Shown in pieces: positions 36,092-45,389 of a stretch of DNA of 64,000 nt (its first letter is position 1; every line of letters starts with the position of its first letter). Source of the DNA: Burkholderiaceae bacterium (lineage in GTDB: Bacteria; Pseudomonadota; Gammaproteobacteria; Burkholderiales; Burkholderiaceae_D); assembly GCA_018261755.1 (NCBI GenBank), contig JAGTRJ010000006.1, positions 1 through 64,000 of the forward strand. The letters run 5' to 3'. The position numbers were made by a program, and so were the translations under genes. Under the pieces are notes generated by a model, which saw nothing but the letters and a program-made list of their open reading frames with translations, was not told the origin of the DNA and made no database searches.

Positions 36092-37032
36092 ATTGTTCGC
36101 GTTGCTGCCGCAAACTCTTCGGAGGAAACCAAAGTCACGCTTTCCCCTTCAATAAATATCATGTCAGGATGACGATCCTTAACCGATAAAATGTCATGGA
36201 TACCGCGGATTATTCCTTTCGGCGCAGCGAAGGTTATGTCTTCATCAATCACATAGCCGTATCGCGTTAAGCCTGCATCTGATAGTCCATCAGCGCTCGC
36301 TGGGTAATCTTTGTATTTGACTTCGTTATACTTGCAGTCCAAAACTTTTATGAATGCCTTTTCGGCGTCCGCAACAAGCCGCTTCTTGCCAAGCGGATCA
36401 GGAAGTTCCAGATCGTCAATAGAGAGCGTCTTTATTCCTAGATCTTCAATGTCGAACAGGAATATGTAGATCTCATCCGTTAGTCTGGCGGTCGGTGAGT
36501 ATTGTGTTTCATTTGACAATATCTTCAGCCTGTTCTTGTGGCCTGTGTCGAAGAGTCTAGAAAAGCTGTCGTTCTCTTTGGAGATACCCACATAGTACAA
36601 ATCGTAGTTTGTGAATGGAAGAACGCTAGGCAAGCCCGTAATGCCGATTCGCTTCCGCCAGACGTCATAGAGAAGCTTGTCCGTCGTTGCCCAATAAATC
36701 GGCTCCCCCCTCTTCGAGTTAGCATTCCAAATACGAATATGCCTAGCCCCAAGCTCAATCTCCACTTCACCTTCAAAGTCCCCGATTAACTCATCGGTGT
36801 TGATTTTCAGATTTCTGGCCGCTGCCGAACCGCAAACCAAATCGAAATTGAATGTTCTCTCTTGGGTGCTAACCCCATAGTTCTCGAATAGAACTTCATG
36901 TCTCTGCGCGAGCATGTACAGCTTGCTGCGTTCTACGTACTGCCTAACTACAGGATCATCAGAAAGCCATTCTGCAAATTGATTTGAAATCGGCGGATAT
37001 ACCAACTTCACAAAATTTAGCGATGCGTACAT
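36028..37032 (-). CDS. Hypothetical cargo protein, companion of STAND NTPase
   Basis: The 334-residue protein is not from a family I can name. A central segment (residues about 145-190) reads YYVGIS..NDSFSRLF..GHKNRLKILSNE, then DEIYIFLF. It is vaguely like a GIY-YIG-type core (YVG, an Arg, a His) but without confident catalytic residues. The last 20 residues are encoded by the attC-like site, and the stop codon lies inside its end box, a common feature of integron cassettes. It lies 63 bases downstream of the STAND NTPase gene on the same strand and is probably co-transcribed, so it may be its effector or partner. AT-rich codon use. Confidence 0.65.
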   Translation of the reverse strand: MYASLNFVKLVYPPISNQFAEWLSDDPVVRQYVERSKLYMLAQRHEVLFENYGVSTQERTFNFDLVCGSAAARNLKINTDELIGDFEGEVEIELGARHIRIWNANSKRGEPIYWATTDKLLYDVWRKRIGITGLPSVLPFTNYDLYYVGISKENDSFSRLFDTGHKNRLKILSNETQYSPTARLTDEIYIFLFDIEDLGIKTLSIDDLELPDPLGKKRLVADAEKAFIKVLDCKYNEVKYKDYPASADGLSDAGLTRYGYVIDEDITFAAPKGIIRGIHDILSVKDRHPDMIFIEGESVTLVSSEEFAAATRTMLNPTLEATCAKSRAGASTPR

Positions 37033-37095
37033 TGAACGATGCCTAACGCCTGAATTAATCCGTGCCGGGTAAGCTCCCCATTTTCAGAACAATGT

Positions 37096-39579
37096 TTACA
37101 ATCGTTCCGGAGCATTTATGGAAGAAATTTCACGCTTATTAATTTTCAATATTAGAGAACGAATCAAGGCTGAATACTTTTCGGCTTCTCGCTGATTCTT
37201 TAGGGAATAGAAATCCTTGGGTAAAGTTGTCTGCATGGATTGCTTGACGAGCACTTCTGCTTCCTTTAGGCCCCCAAGGGAGCGCCTACCATACGGCTCC
37301 TGTCTGGCGTGGTGATACCGGGCGATCGCTTTTCGAAGTAAGCACAAAGACTTTGCTTTCCCATACGTCATAGCTTTGTCCATCGCGGAATCACCATTGA
37401 CTAAGTCATTTAGCTGGTACTTGATAAGACCCAGAGTCAGCCAAGAATCTGCGCTGTGAGGGTCGAGTTCTGTTGAACGTTGTGCGTATGTAAGTGCTAC
37501 GTCTGCTTTGCCTAGAGATCGAAGCAGAAATGAGGCATACCGTTCTTGTAATGCCGCATTAAGTGGCTCTTCGAGAATAGCCAACTCAAAGGAAACCTTT
37601 GCGGTTTCAAAATCCTTCTTGATTGTGGCAATCTTGGCTGCTTTGGCATATTCGCTTCTATATGCATCAGCCACTCGATCCATGCGATAGTTCTTGTCAA
37701 TTTCATAGCGTTCTGTTGCCTGTTTGTCGACTTTGAAGGCAATATTCTCAAAACGTTCAGCATTGCCATTTGGCGCACGTTGCTTTTTTTGGAGAAAGAA
37801 TTTCTTAGCAAGCTCCACAATTTCTAGATCATAAGATTCACCATGATCCACAATGGTTGCGAAATAAGTTTCTCCTAGGCTTGCCTGAAATTCTGCATGC
37901 TGAACCCCTATTTCTTTGCAGACATCTCCTACGCACTTTCCGTCAAGAGGGCTTGCCAGCGATACCAGCACCATGAATACCTCTTGAACAAGTGCATTCA
38001 TTCTAGCCCAAGCGTCTTCATATAGGAATTCTAAGAGCTCGTCATTGGTTTTTCGTAGGATTTGATCAAGCCCGTCCTGAATGCTAGAAGAAGACCGAGC
38101 CACATAGCGAACTAGGGTGTCGATCAGCAGCGGCTTATACATCAGACTCGTACATGCTTTTCTAAGAACTCTATCCCCAGCCATACTGATAGCGTGTGCG
38201 CCATATTCGTTACCAAGCTCTTTAATAAGTTCAACGGCTTCCGTTTCTGATAGCTGGCTTACTTGGATAGGTTCGGCTGCCAATAGTTCTCGTCTTCGAG
38301 ATGTGATAATTACTCGGCCAATTCTTCTGGCAACTTGCGCAATGAAGTCCGCTAGCGCTTCTGCATCTGCGGTTGATGTTGCTAGCGTTTCAGTATTGTC
38401 GATGATAAGTAAAATGTCATCGCGAGAGAAACCCTCTTCTGAGAATCTTGTAGCCACTTTATCGATAAGGGATCTTCCTTCGATTTTGTACCATTCTTTC
38501 CCCAACACAGGATCGAAGCAGTATATAAGTTCCCTGATGCTGTCCTCCATAGCATCAGAAATCCCTTTGAAGTGAGCCAAACCTTCTTCTGTCCACTTTG
38601 TCTTTTTAGCTGTGTAATAACTAACGACAGTCGGTACTGGACAACCTGCGTCCACACCGTCTTCAAGGAATTTATTGAAGAATTCCAACACCAACGTGGT
38701 CTTACCAAAGCCACCATCACCGAATACCAGGCATGCTCTTGAATCAGCAATGTTTTTCAGCCATTCAGATAATTTATCTTGCTCTTTCTTTCTACCCACA
38801 AACGTAGCAGTCTGTCGTACGGGAATATTGTTGAGGACCAGTGTTGAACCGTTTGTAAGGGGAACATCGGACCATCTGAACTTTTCACTTGTATGAGCTT
38901 CAGCCGCAAAGATGTTTTGCGGACCAAGGTCTATCGTTATGTCTCGTGCTGCAGTCCACGAGAGAATTTGCCCCTTTATCTTCCAGACGCCATTCCGAGG
39001 AACAATCTTACCAATTACAATAGCGTTGCCATCAATGATCAATGGTGTGGTAATCGGGATAATGATATCCCCGACCTGTGCAGTTAGCCGAGCTTCAGAC
39101 CCTTGTGGCAATGCGTCAGCTTGGGTCTTAAGTATTCTTTGGATAAGATCGCCTGTTTGTTGAGCCCAAAGTTCAGTTGTGGGCGCATCAAGTACTCCAT
39201 GAGCGGGTCTTTTATTTCTAAACTCTAACCAGGCGATTAGGGCAGAAATAATCGGTTTTTCGAAGCATTCAGAGTTTTCAAACCATCCCTTCATATAACC
39301 TCGAAATACAAGACTTCGAATCCGTGGTATGAGGGCATCGAGCACTTCCATCGGCAAACCGTCTGAAGGTTGGCTGAATCTGTCAAGAAATTGACTAAAG
39401 TTCAGGTCGTCATCGACAACAGGTGTGGCCTGAATTGCAATTTCAAGTGCTGTAAGCGCTAGACCTTGCAGAAGTGAGCGCAGGATGGACGTCAAATAGC
39501 TTAATTTTTCAGAGGCAGATTGGTGGTCGCGTGCTATTTGGAGTTGTTTAATGTAGATGTTATGCAAGATATGGCTCAC
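37096..39579 (-). CDS. STAND NTPase with N-terminal HEPN-like region and C-terminal TPR
   Basis: The 827-residue protein has a helical N-terminal region with RNKRPAHG (about residues 121-128), which fits the R-N-x(4)-H form of HEPN RNases. A beta-rich linker follows, then a STAND NTPase: Walker A FGDGGFGKTT (286-295), Walker B DDILLIIDN (387-395) and sensor RVIITSRR (422-429). TPR-like repeats follow from about residue 680 (AKVSFELAILEEPLNAALQERYASFLLRSLG, and YAQRSTELDPHSADSWLTLG). This sensor-NTPase-effector build is typical of bacterial immune STAND proteins (Avs-like). The trigger cannot be deduced. A 19-base palindrome sits upstream. HEPN assignment is tentative. Confidence 0.75.
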   Translation of the reverse strand: MSHILHNIYIKQLQIARDHQSASEKLSYLTSILRSLLQGLALTALEIAIQATPVVDDDLNFSQFLDRFSQPSDGLPMEVLDALIPRIRSLVFRGYMKGWFENSECFEKPIISALIAWLEFRNKRPAHGVLDAPTTELWAQQTGDLIQRILKTQADALPQGSEARLTAQVGDIIIPITTPLIIDGNAIVIGKIVPRNGVWKIKGQILSWTAARDITIDLGPQNIFAAEAHTSEKFRWSDVPLTNGSTLVLNNIPVRQTATFVGRKKEQDKLSEWLKNIADSRACLVFGDGGFGKTTLVLEFFNKFLEDGVDAGCPVPTVVSYYTAKKTKWTEEGLAHFKGISDAMEDSIRELIYCFDPVLGKEWYKIEGRSLIDKVATRFSEEGFSRDDILLIIDNTETLATSTADAEALADFIAQVARRIGRVIITSRRRELLAAEPIQVSQLSETEAVELIKELGNEYGAHAISMAGDRVLRKACTSLMYKPLLIDTLVRYVARSSSSIQDGLDQILRKTNDELLEFLYEDAWARMNALVQEVFMVLVSLASPLDGKCVGDVCKEIGVQHAEFQASLGETYFATIVDHGESYDLEIVELAKKFFLQKKQRAPNGNAERFENIAFKVDKQATERYEIDKNYRMDRVADAYRSEYAKAAKIATIKKDFETAKVSFELAILEEPLNAALQERYASFLLRSLGKADVALTYAQRSTELDPHSADSWLTLGLIKYQLNDLVNGDSAMDKAMTYGKAKSLCLLRKAIARYHHARQEPYGRRSLGGLKEAEVLVKQSMQTTLPKDFYSLKNQREAEKYSALIRSLILKINKREISSINAPERL

Positions 39580-39631
39580 TTATAGACCCAGATTGGCACT
39601 TCATCCAATCCCACGCAGTTGCAGAAATTAT

Positions 39632-39650
39632 ACTATATAGCCTATATAGT
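39632..39650 (-). promoter_or_regulatory. Perfect palindrome upstream of the STAND NTPase
   Basis: ACTATATAG-C-CTATATAGT lies 53-71 bases before the start codon. It may be an operator or overlap the promoter. The remaining ~330 bases to the tnsC stop codon show no gene. Confidence 0.45.
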
Positions 39651-39977
39651 GACCTGCCCCCTGTAGCCTTACCAAGGATAAGTTAGGAAGTCCGTTTGTA
39701 ACGGTTAATCGATTCCCTTGTTTTTGTGTTGATTTTGCATTGCATCGGCATCGATGGATCGCTTCCTCACCCAGAAACGCTGCAATAGCAGAGCAGAACA
39801 CATGGCTTCGCCAAGCGCCCCGTTTTCCATAATTTTGATAGTTTTTGTATTCAATCGGTCGTCAAAATAATGAGTAGTAGCTCAGCATAGCCTCGGATCC
39901 AGCGAATCGATGATTATAGCCATGCATCTAGCGACAATGAAAACCATTTGCGAACCTTGTGCCCGTGCTACAGCCAG

Positions 39978-41297
39978 CTATATTTGGTCACGAAACATAT
40001 TTGCATTACGCTTCAGCTCATCAGCCGTAACCTTCGCCTTTTTGTGCAGAGGCACAACATGGCCTGAATTTGCATGTTTCAGGCTCTCTTGTTTCAGTTC
40101 AAGAGTGGCTCGTCTTTCTGCCTGCGTCAAAGCAGCGGTAATTTCCGCCTCAGCAACTCTTGCATCTCTGGCTGCAATCGATGCATTCAGGAACTCGACT
40201 GACGCATCTGCTTCTAGAGGAAACGGGCACCATAAATCTTTTCTTCCTGGGTCCGGGCGTTTTTGTATAGCCTGAGCCACCAGCCGTTCTGTTTCTTCGC
40301 GATATCCCCCATGCTCAGTTGAATGATAAGCGCGCCGAAGTGCTTGGCAATCTACCTTGCCGCCCTTTGGATATTCAGAACGAAAGGCAAGCAGAAGCAA
40401 ATGCGCCATCGCACGCTTTCTTCCAGCTGTATAAGCATGCAATGTCACAGCATCTTGAACTGGGTCAAAGATAAAATAATCTGGCAAAATGTCGCGCTGC
40501 GTTTTGAGGGTGTTCTGCCAATCAGCACTATTGGGTGAATCAGGACACAGAATTATTGGCGTAGATAACAGACGCTGCTGTTCCTCGCCAGGACGCCGCT
40601 GCAAACGGCGAATCAGGCTGTAGTTGGCTGCAAAAACAAATGGAACACCGATGTAACACAGTGAGAGCAGCATCTGCGAGACCCGAGCATTGGCACTCTC
40701 GCTACCTGTCGCGAACTGGAACTCATCTGCCATCAGAAGCGACACACTATCCCGGTAAGCCAGCTTCCTGCATTTCTCAACAAGTGCTGATGGACTGCCT
40801 TCGGATTGGCACAGGGTACGAAGCACATCTTTAGGTGTTGACCGTGCCAGTACCGTGACCTGCCATGTGCGACAAATCGGAAATGGATGCTGTCCATCAA
40901 GCATAAGCTTGCTATCAGTATCCAATACTCGCCGGAATGCCCTTAACAATTCCGTTTTTCCCACACCAGCCAATCCCGTCAGACAAATTGGTAAAGCGAA
41001 TTCTGGCAAAGGTGGTTTCAGCGAATACACACCAGCGAGAAATGCCTTGGAATCCGGATAGACACTCATGCAATGGGCATGTGCAACACCTATCAATCGC
41101 TTCAGAATGGACAAGCATTGTGCTGTGGGATAAAAAACCGTACGCAGTGCTTTGTCGAGCTGCATGCAGGCTTGTTCAAGGGGAAGTGCAGCAAGTCCAC
41201 CAAGCGATGGCACAGTCTGCTTCGCACGCTCCTTTAGGATTTCTTCATTCTGGAGCACGTCAAATGCGTGTAACCAAGGCAAGCTATCCATTCTCAC
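39978..41297 (-). CDS. tnsC: TnsC-like AAA+ transposition ATPase
   Basis: The 439-residue protein is an AAA+ ATPase with Walker A GLAGVGKTELL (108-118), Walker B SVSLLMADEF (184-193), and a following segment MLLSLCYIGVPFVFAANYSL typical of TnsC/TniB. It should form the ATP-dependent assembly that links the TniQ target protein with the TnsA/TnsB transposase. A Lys/Arg-rich C-terminal tail may contact the transposase. Its start overlaps the tnsB stop by four bases, so tnsA-tnsB-tnsC are translationally coupled. Confidence 0.85.
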   Translation of the reverse strand: MRMDSLPWLHAFDVLQNEEILKERAKQTVPSLGGLAALPLEQACMQLDKALRTVFYPTAQCLSILKRLIGVAHAHCMSVYPDSKAFLAGVYSLKPPLPEFALPICLTGLAGVGKTELLRAFRRVLDTDSKLMLDGQHPFPICRTWQVTVLARSTPKDVLRTLCQSEGSPSALVEKCRKLAYRDSVSLLMADEFQFATGSESANARVSQMLLSLCYIGVPFVFAANYSLIRRLQRRPGEEQQRLLSTPIILCPDSPNSADWQNTLKTQRDILPDYFIFDPVQDAVTLHAYTAGRKRAMAHLLLLAFRSEYPKGGKVDCQALRRAYHSTEHGGYREETERLVAQAIQKRPDPGRKDLWCPFPLEADASVEFLNASIAARDARVAEAEITAALTQAERRATLELKQESLKHANSGHVVPLHKKAKVTADELKRNANMFRDQI

Positions 41298-43318
41298 GCG
41301 ATCTTTTTCGGATGGGTGGAAACTACACCGCCTTGCGCTTTACCAACATTTCGTTTTGGATTACCGGTTTTCCGCTGCCCGGCATCCCACGATTTTCCGG
41401 TTGTTTCCTTGAAGCGCTGTTTGAAATCAGATGCATTGGCGTTTTGATGCACCCGAAAAGCTGACATCACTTTCCGGCGAGCCACGTCCCACTGTTCCAA
41501 CTCCGCAAGCGACATCCACAACGTATCTTCGTCTCCGCGAATTCTCATTCTTGCATTAAGCTGAATGAGCCGCCCGTTGAGTTCTATCCAGATATAACGA
41601 ACACACATATCAAGCACATAGCCATGAATTCTTGTCGGGGCTGCTGGCGATGCGGCGTATGTAGCAAATTCCTCCGACTCTTCCAGCTCTTGCGCGAAAT
41701 ACCATCTCCCTTGGATGTACACACCGTCATCGCGCAACTGGAATTCTGTCGGTGTAAGAAAAGTGCGAATCGCGTCATCAATGCGCATTGGTTGCGCATC
41801 ATTACGAAATATTCGGTCGTAGTACGCCCACAAGCCGGTCGGTGTCGGTGGTATGGATGCGAGATCACTATCCGGATCAATACGGTCACTCATATCGGCG
41901 CCGTTGTTGTATTGCATTAAAGCGATGATTTCCCGTCGAGCCAATTCAACTGGCGTCAGCGCACTCTGTATATACGTTGGTTGTCCTTCGATCTTTATGT
42001 CACGCGGATGTGAAGATTCCACCGTAGCTTTCGACTGCCCAGACCAGGATGGTGCCATGTCGCGAATAGGGAAACGTTGTTCAATAGCTTGAATCAAGTC
42101 CCGCCTAGCGCCTGGACCGCGATCAATGCCAAAGTGCCCAGGTAAACCTTGGTTCTCCCATTCGCCAGAAACGTAAGGGATGCCAAAGAGCTCACAAAAG
42201 AAATCCTTTGGGACAGCCATGCAGAACAACATCATGCGATAAGCGGTTGCCCGCTCTGCGCCAAATGAAAACCCGATACCTAACTTCAATCCAGACAGCA
42301 CATCTCGACTGGTCACGACACACATTGGTGGCAAACTGCTGCCGTCAACGTAGCCCCTTGGGCGTTCTTTGGTGTTGTAACCATCGGCCTCAATCCGCTC
42401 CATCAAATTTGAAACCTCCTCGGAGAAACGACCTTTAGTTGGCGCAATCCTATTCCGATACCTGACCGCTCCGTATAGAGTTTTCTGCACCACTTCCTTG
42501 CCGAATCTTTGCATAACCCGATAACGGAATTGCCAGTATGTTGGAAACGGTTTTCCTTCTGGATGCGTAAAAACTTTCATGCCAGATGGTGTGGAGGCAA
42601 CCTTGCAATGAAAATCTTCGTTCATTGCCTCTTCGTATATGGTCGTGAGATGTTTCCCCAATCTGGCGCGCTTGCTGTAGCTGCTACAGCAAGCATCAAT
42701 CATTTCCTGGCTACAGCCATAGCCGTAATGCTTTCCGAATGCCAGCGAGGGAGCGCCAAATTTGCGCTCTGGATATTGGGTACGATCCCATCTGCCACTC
42801 CGATGGAACGGAGGCAGTAATGTCCAAATGTTCCGCCCGAAGCAAAGGTATGTAAAAAACCACAACCGGAACCGTGTTTCGTTCTGCGGTGGCATGCATT
42901 TGGTAGCCCATTGATTGATTTCTGCATCAGGATTCTTTGCCACCAAAATGCTTTCAAGTGCATGTATCGCAGGCGCAATATGTTGGAACCGCTTCTCGAC
43001 ACGCTCCCATTTGGAAATCTTGACATGAGGATGCAGCCGATCCTGCATAGACAAATCACTTCCTTCGAGGGGCGATAGCCAAGGCGGCAAAGCCGATTGC
43101 TGTTCAGCTGGAAGAATCGCACCAGCGTTCACTCCATCTTCAAATTTCTTTCTGGGCAGCACAACAAGATTGGCCTTCTGGGTTCCCTTTGGCATGACTT
43201 CAAATTGCACAAGCAGCACTCGCCCAGACCAGGCATCGTTTTGCAGAAAGTGATAGACAGTTCCCTTCACAAGCGCACCCCAGCCATCTGGCGCAAGAAT
43301 TTGCGTACCGATAGTCAT
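41294..43318 (-). CDS. tnsB: TnsB-like DDE transposase
   Basis: The 674-residue protein has an N-terminal DNA-binding part, an rve-type catalytic core with Asp in GYVDGSSLPP, Asp in FGIDRGPGAR and Glu in ATVESSHPRD, and a C-terminal Mu-type barrel (LTPTEFQLRDDGVYIQGRWYF). It binds the repeated end sites and joins 3' ends to the target. The start is at the ATG after GGGAGGAAGC, which overlaps the tnsA stop; a longer upstream frame is rejected. Ends in a basic, Gly/Lys-rich tail. Confidence 0.9.
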   Translation of the reverse strand: MTIGTQILAPDGWGALVKGTVYHFLQNDAWSGRVLLVQFEVMPKGTQKANLVVLPRKKFEDGVNAGAILPAEQQSALPPWLSPLEGSDLSMQDRLHPHVKISKWERVEKRFQHIAPAIHALESILVAKNPDAEINQWATKCMPPQNETRFRLWFFTYLCFGRNIWTLLPPFHRSGRWDRTQYPERKFGAPSLAFGKHYGYGCSQEMIDACCSSYSKRARLGKHLTTIYEEAMNEDFHCKVASTPSGMKVFTHPEGKPFPTYWQFRYRVMQRFGKEVVQKTLYGAVRYRNRIAPTKGRFSEEVSNLMERIEADGYNTKERPRGYVDGSSLPPMCVVTSRDVLSGLKLGIGFSFGAERATAYRMMLFCMAVPKDFFCELFGIPYVSGEWENQGLPGHFGIDRGPGARRDLIQAIEQRFPIRDMAPSWSGQSKATVESSHPRDIKIEGQPTYIQSALTPVELARREIIALMQYNNGADMSDRIDPDSDLASIPPTPTGLWAYYDRIFRNDAQPMRIDDAIRTFLTPTEFQLRDDGVYIQGRWYFAQELEESEEFATYAASPAAPTRIHGYVLDMCVRYIWIELNGRLIQLNARMRIRGDEDTLWMSLAELEQWDVARRKVMSAFRVHQNANASDFKQRFKETTGKSWDAGQRKTGNPKRNVGKAQGGVVSTHPKKIA

Positions 43319-44304
43319 GCTTCCTCCCTGAACCAGTCGGCGTACTTCTGGATGACATCCTGCACCTCTGGACGCAAAGGGCAATTGATTAAAATTGGCC
43401 TGAACAAATCCACCCGAAGATCCCGGTTCCATATTGCTTGATAGAGGGCAGACCGACAGTCATCGACTGAATATCCTCGCCGTTCCACAAGTAACATAAT
43501 CACTTCAGTGGGCGAGATACCTAACCGCATTGCATTGTGAAACTTGGCGAGGATTTCCTCTCGCTGGCCGGCATCCAGTGAAAGCAGACGCCGATGATGC
43601 AGAAACAGCTGCCGCAGATTATCGGCAACGTGACGATCAATATTTTCCGAAGGAATTCTGATGGTTCGGATGCCAACATCCTTGTAGTACTCAGCTTCGA
43701 TTTCGTGGCGTGCTAATAGCGTACGCGGTGTCTCCCATTTTTGGTGTTTAGCAGCCAATCTACCGGCCTTTTGACTGAAATCTCGCTCCGTACCTTTGAC
43801 GCTCCAGTTGACGCAGTACACATGGCTCTTTGTCTTTGAGATCGCCCAAAGCAAATCGCCGCACCATGGAAATACGAGCGGCATTTTCTCTCCCGGCCTA
43901 TCTGGATCAGGCGCCCAAACACGCGGCAACAAATCCAGATAGCCAAAGCGATCAGCCACATCGATAACCCCACGTAATGCAGGTAACGTACTGCGGTCGA
44001 TGCCAGGATAGCTCCAGAGAGGATGCACTGATGGTTCTGGCGAAAGCATTCGCTGCTCTTGCAGACCGACAACATCCGGGTGATAGAAGCCTAACAAAGC
44101 AGCATCACGCTCTGGAGTTGAGAGCAAATGCACCTCACGCCCAGCGAGTTTTGCTGGGGTCAGGATATAAGCGCGTGAAATTGCGGGTGCTTCCTGTGGG
44201 GTTGCCCAAATACCCGGCTTGTAGCTTGCGTCCCACGCCGCATTTTGCTGGCGCTGATAGATGGTTTTTAGACGCGTTAGCGATACACCTTTGCCTGAGG
44301 CCAT
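43315..44304 (-). CDS. tnsA: TnsA-like endonuclease
   Basis: The protein of about 329 residues matches TnsA. Glu is in the STPERDAALLGFYHPDVVGLQEQ segment, Asp in FPWCGDLLWAI, and the NWSVKGT motif matches the catalytic Gln/Asn-x-x-Lys of Tn7 TnsA. A winged-helix C-terminal part follows. It nicks the 5' ends so that the element moves by cut-and-paste. Presence of TnsA sets this element apart from the Tn5053/Tn402 group. A GTG at 44376 would add 24 hydrophobic residues not expected in TnsA, so I start at the ATG in front of ASGKGV. Confidence 0.88.
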   Translation of the reverse strand: MASGKGVSLTRLKTIYQRQQNAAWDASYKPGIWATPQEAPAISRAYILTPAKLAGREVHLLSTPERDAALLGFYHPDVVGLQEQRMLSPEPSVHPLWSYPGIDRSTLPALRGVIDVADRFGYLDLLPRVWAPDPDRPGEKMPLVFPWCGDLLWAISKTKSHVYCVNWSVKGTERDFSQKAGRLAAKHQKWETPRTLLARHEIEAEYYKDVGIRTIRIPSENIDRHVADNLRQLFLHHRRLLSLDAGQREEILAKFHNAMRLGISPTEVIMLLVERRGYSVDDCRSALYQAIWNRDLRVDLFRPILINCPLRPEVQDVIQKYADWFREEA

Positions 44305-44550
44305 ATTAGACGACCACAGAATCAGGAACGCCAGACAATAAAAAAACGGGGAATCGAGCACATGACAATCTCCCACACCCTAGGCGTCAAAGTTATTTTC
44401 TTCATACATTCATTTTCTTAATGAATGGAATGGACGACAAAACACTTGACTTGCCTACATGGACAGGAGATACTTCAGGCGCCAACCACGAAGTTCCCTG
44501 CGCAAGCAGGCAAGCCGGATCTTTTCAGCAATGAGGATTCGGCTTTTTAT

Positions 44551-44829
44551 TTATCTCACTATTTTCCCCTCGTTATTCTTAACATCAGGAACTCCCCGCG
44601 CAGCAAGTTCCTGTGATAACTCCTCTATATTCATAGTCATACCTTGCTTTAACCCCAGCGCAATAGCGATGCGATGGCTCTGGCCGCGCATGCATTTTCG
44701 CTGTCCCTCCAGTACCTGATACACCAGGCCAGCTGAAAACCCGCGCACTCGAGCCCACTCTGCGACTGAGGTACCAGTCGCCTCAAAGAGCTGTTTAGCC
44801 GCAGATGTGTCAAGAATCGGGGGTGACAT
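44551..44829 (-). CDS. Small HTH DNA-binding protein of the transposon
   Basis: The protein of about 92 residues has a helix-turn-helix-like segment (SVAEWARVRGFSAGLVYQVLEGQRKCMRGQSHRIAIALGL). I choose the ATG at 44829 because the upstream frame covers the shared promoter region. It lies between tnsA and the divergent XRE gene, 247 bases upstream of tnsA, and could regulate both directions. The 246 bases between it and tnsA contain no other gene. Confidence 0.7.
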   Translation of the reverse strand: MSPPILDTSAAKQLFEATGTSVAEWARVRGFSAGLVYQVLEGQRKCMRGQSHRIAIALGLKQGMTMNIEELSQELAARGVPDVKNNEGKIVR

Positions 44830-44873
44830 AACTCTACCACATGTCTGTTTTAATAGACCAAATATATCACAAT

Positions 44874-44883
44874 GTTGCGCAAC
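44874..44883. promoter_or_regulatory. Palindromic operator candidate between divergent HTH genes
   Basis: GTTGCGCAAC, a perfect 10-base palindrome in the 72-base spacer between two divergent HTH genes, flanked by AT-rich promoter-like sequence. Confidence 0.4.
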
Positions 44884-44901
44884 AGTAGATTTGTTAATAC
44901 A

Positions 44902-45384
44902 ATGATTAACATGTCTACACAAACATCAACATTCGACGCACAAGGGATTCCCTCTGGCTTCGGGCAACGACTGAAAGAAGAGCGCAAGCGTCTTAAATTC
45001 AGTCAGGAGTCATTTGCGACTATTGGCGGCGTAAAACGCCTTGCACAATTGCAATATGAGTCTGAGGCATCAACACCAACTGTGCGCTACCTGTCAGCCA
45101 TTGGCGCGGCAGGTGTTGATCTTTCCTATCTGCTCTTCGGCATGAAAACGCAATCGGGAACCATAAGCCCCGAGAAACAGGAGCAGATTGAATCCAGAGC
45201 TTTTGAATGGGTGGAAGAATGTGCGAACGCCCGCCAGGATGGGAAACTGAGCGCAGAAATGCGGCGCTTCTTATATCAAATGATTAAAGGGGTGCTGATA
45301 CAAATTGAACTTGGCAAGTATCCCGCCAACTTTGATATCGACTTACTGAAAACGCAGCAAATTGCCTCTTTGGGTAAAGGGTAG
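44902..45384 (+). CDS. XRE-family transcriptional regulator
   Basis: The protein of about 160 residues has an XRE helix-turn-helix (GFGQRLKEERKRLKFSQESFATIGGVKRLAQLQYESEASTPTVRYL) and a helical C-terminal half. Starts at 44902 or 44911 are possible; neither has a strong ribosome-binding site. It is followed after five bases by tniQ1, so it heads a regulator-tniQ1-tniQ2 operon and may control transposition. Confidence 0.78.
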   Translation: MINMSTQTSTFDAQGIPSGFGQRLKEERKRLKFSQESFATIGGVKRLAQLQYESEASTPTVRYLSAIGAAGVDLSYLLFGMKTQSGTISPEKQEQIESRAFEWVEECANARQDGKLSAEMRRFLYQMIKGVLIQIELGKYPANFDIDLLKTQQIASLGKG

Positions 45385-45389
45385 CTGTG

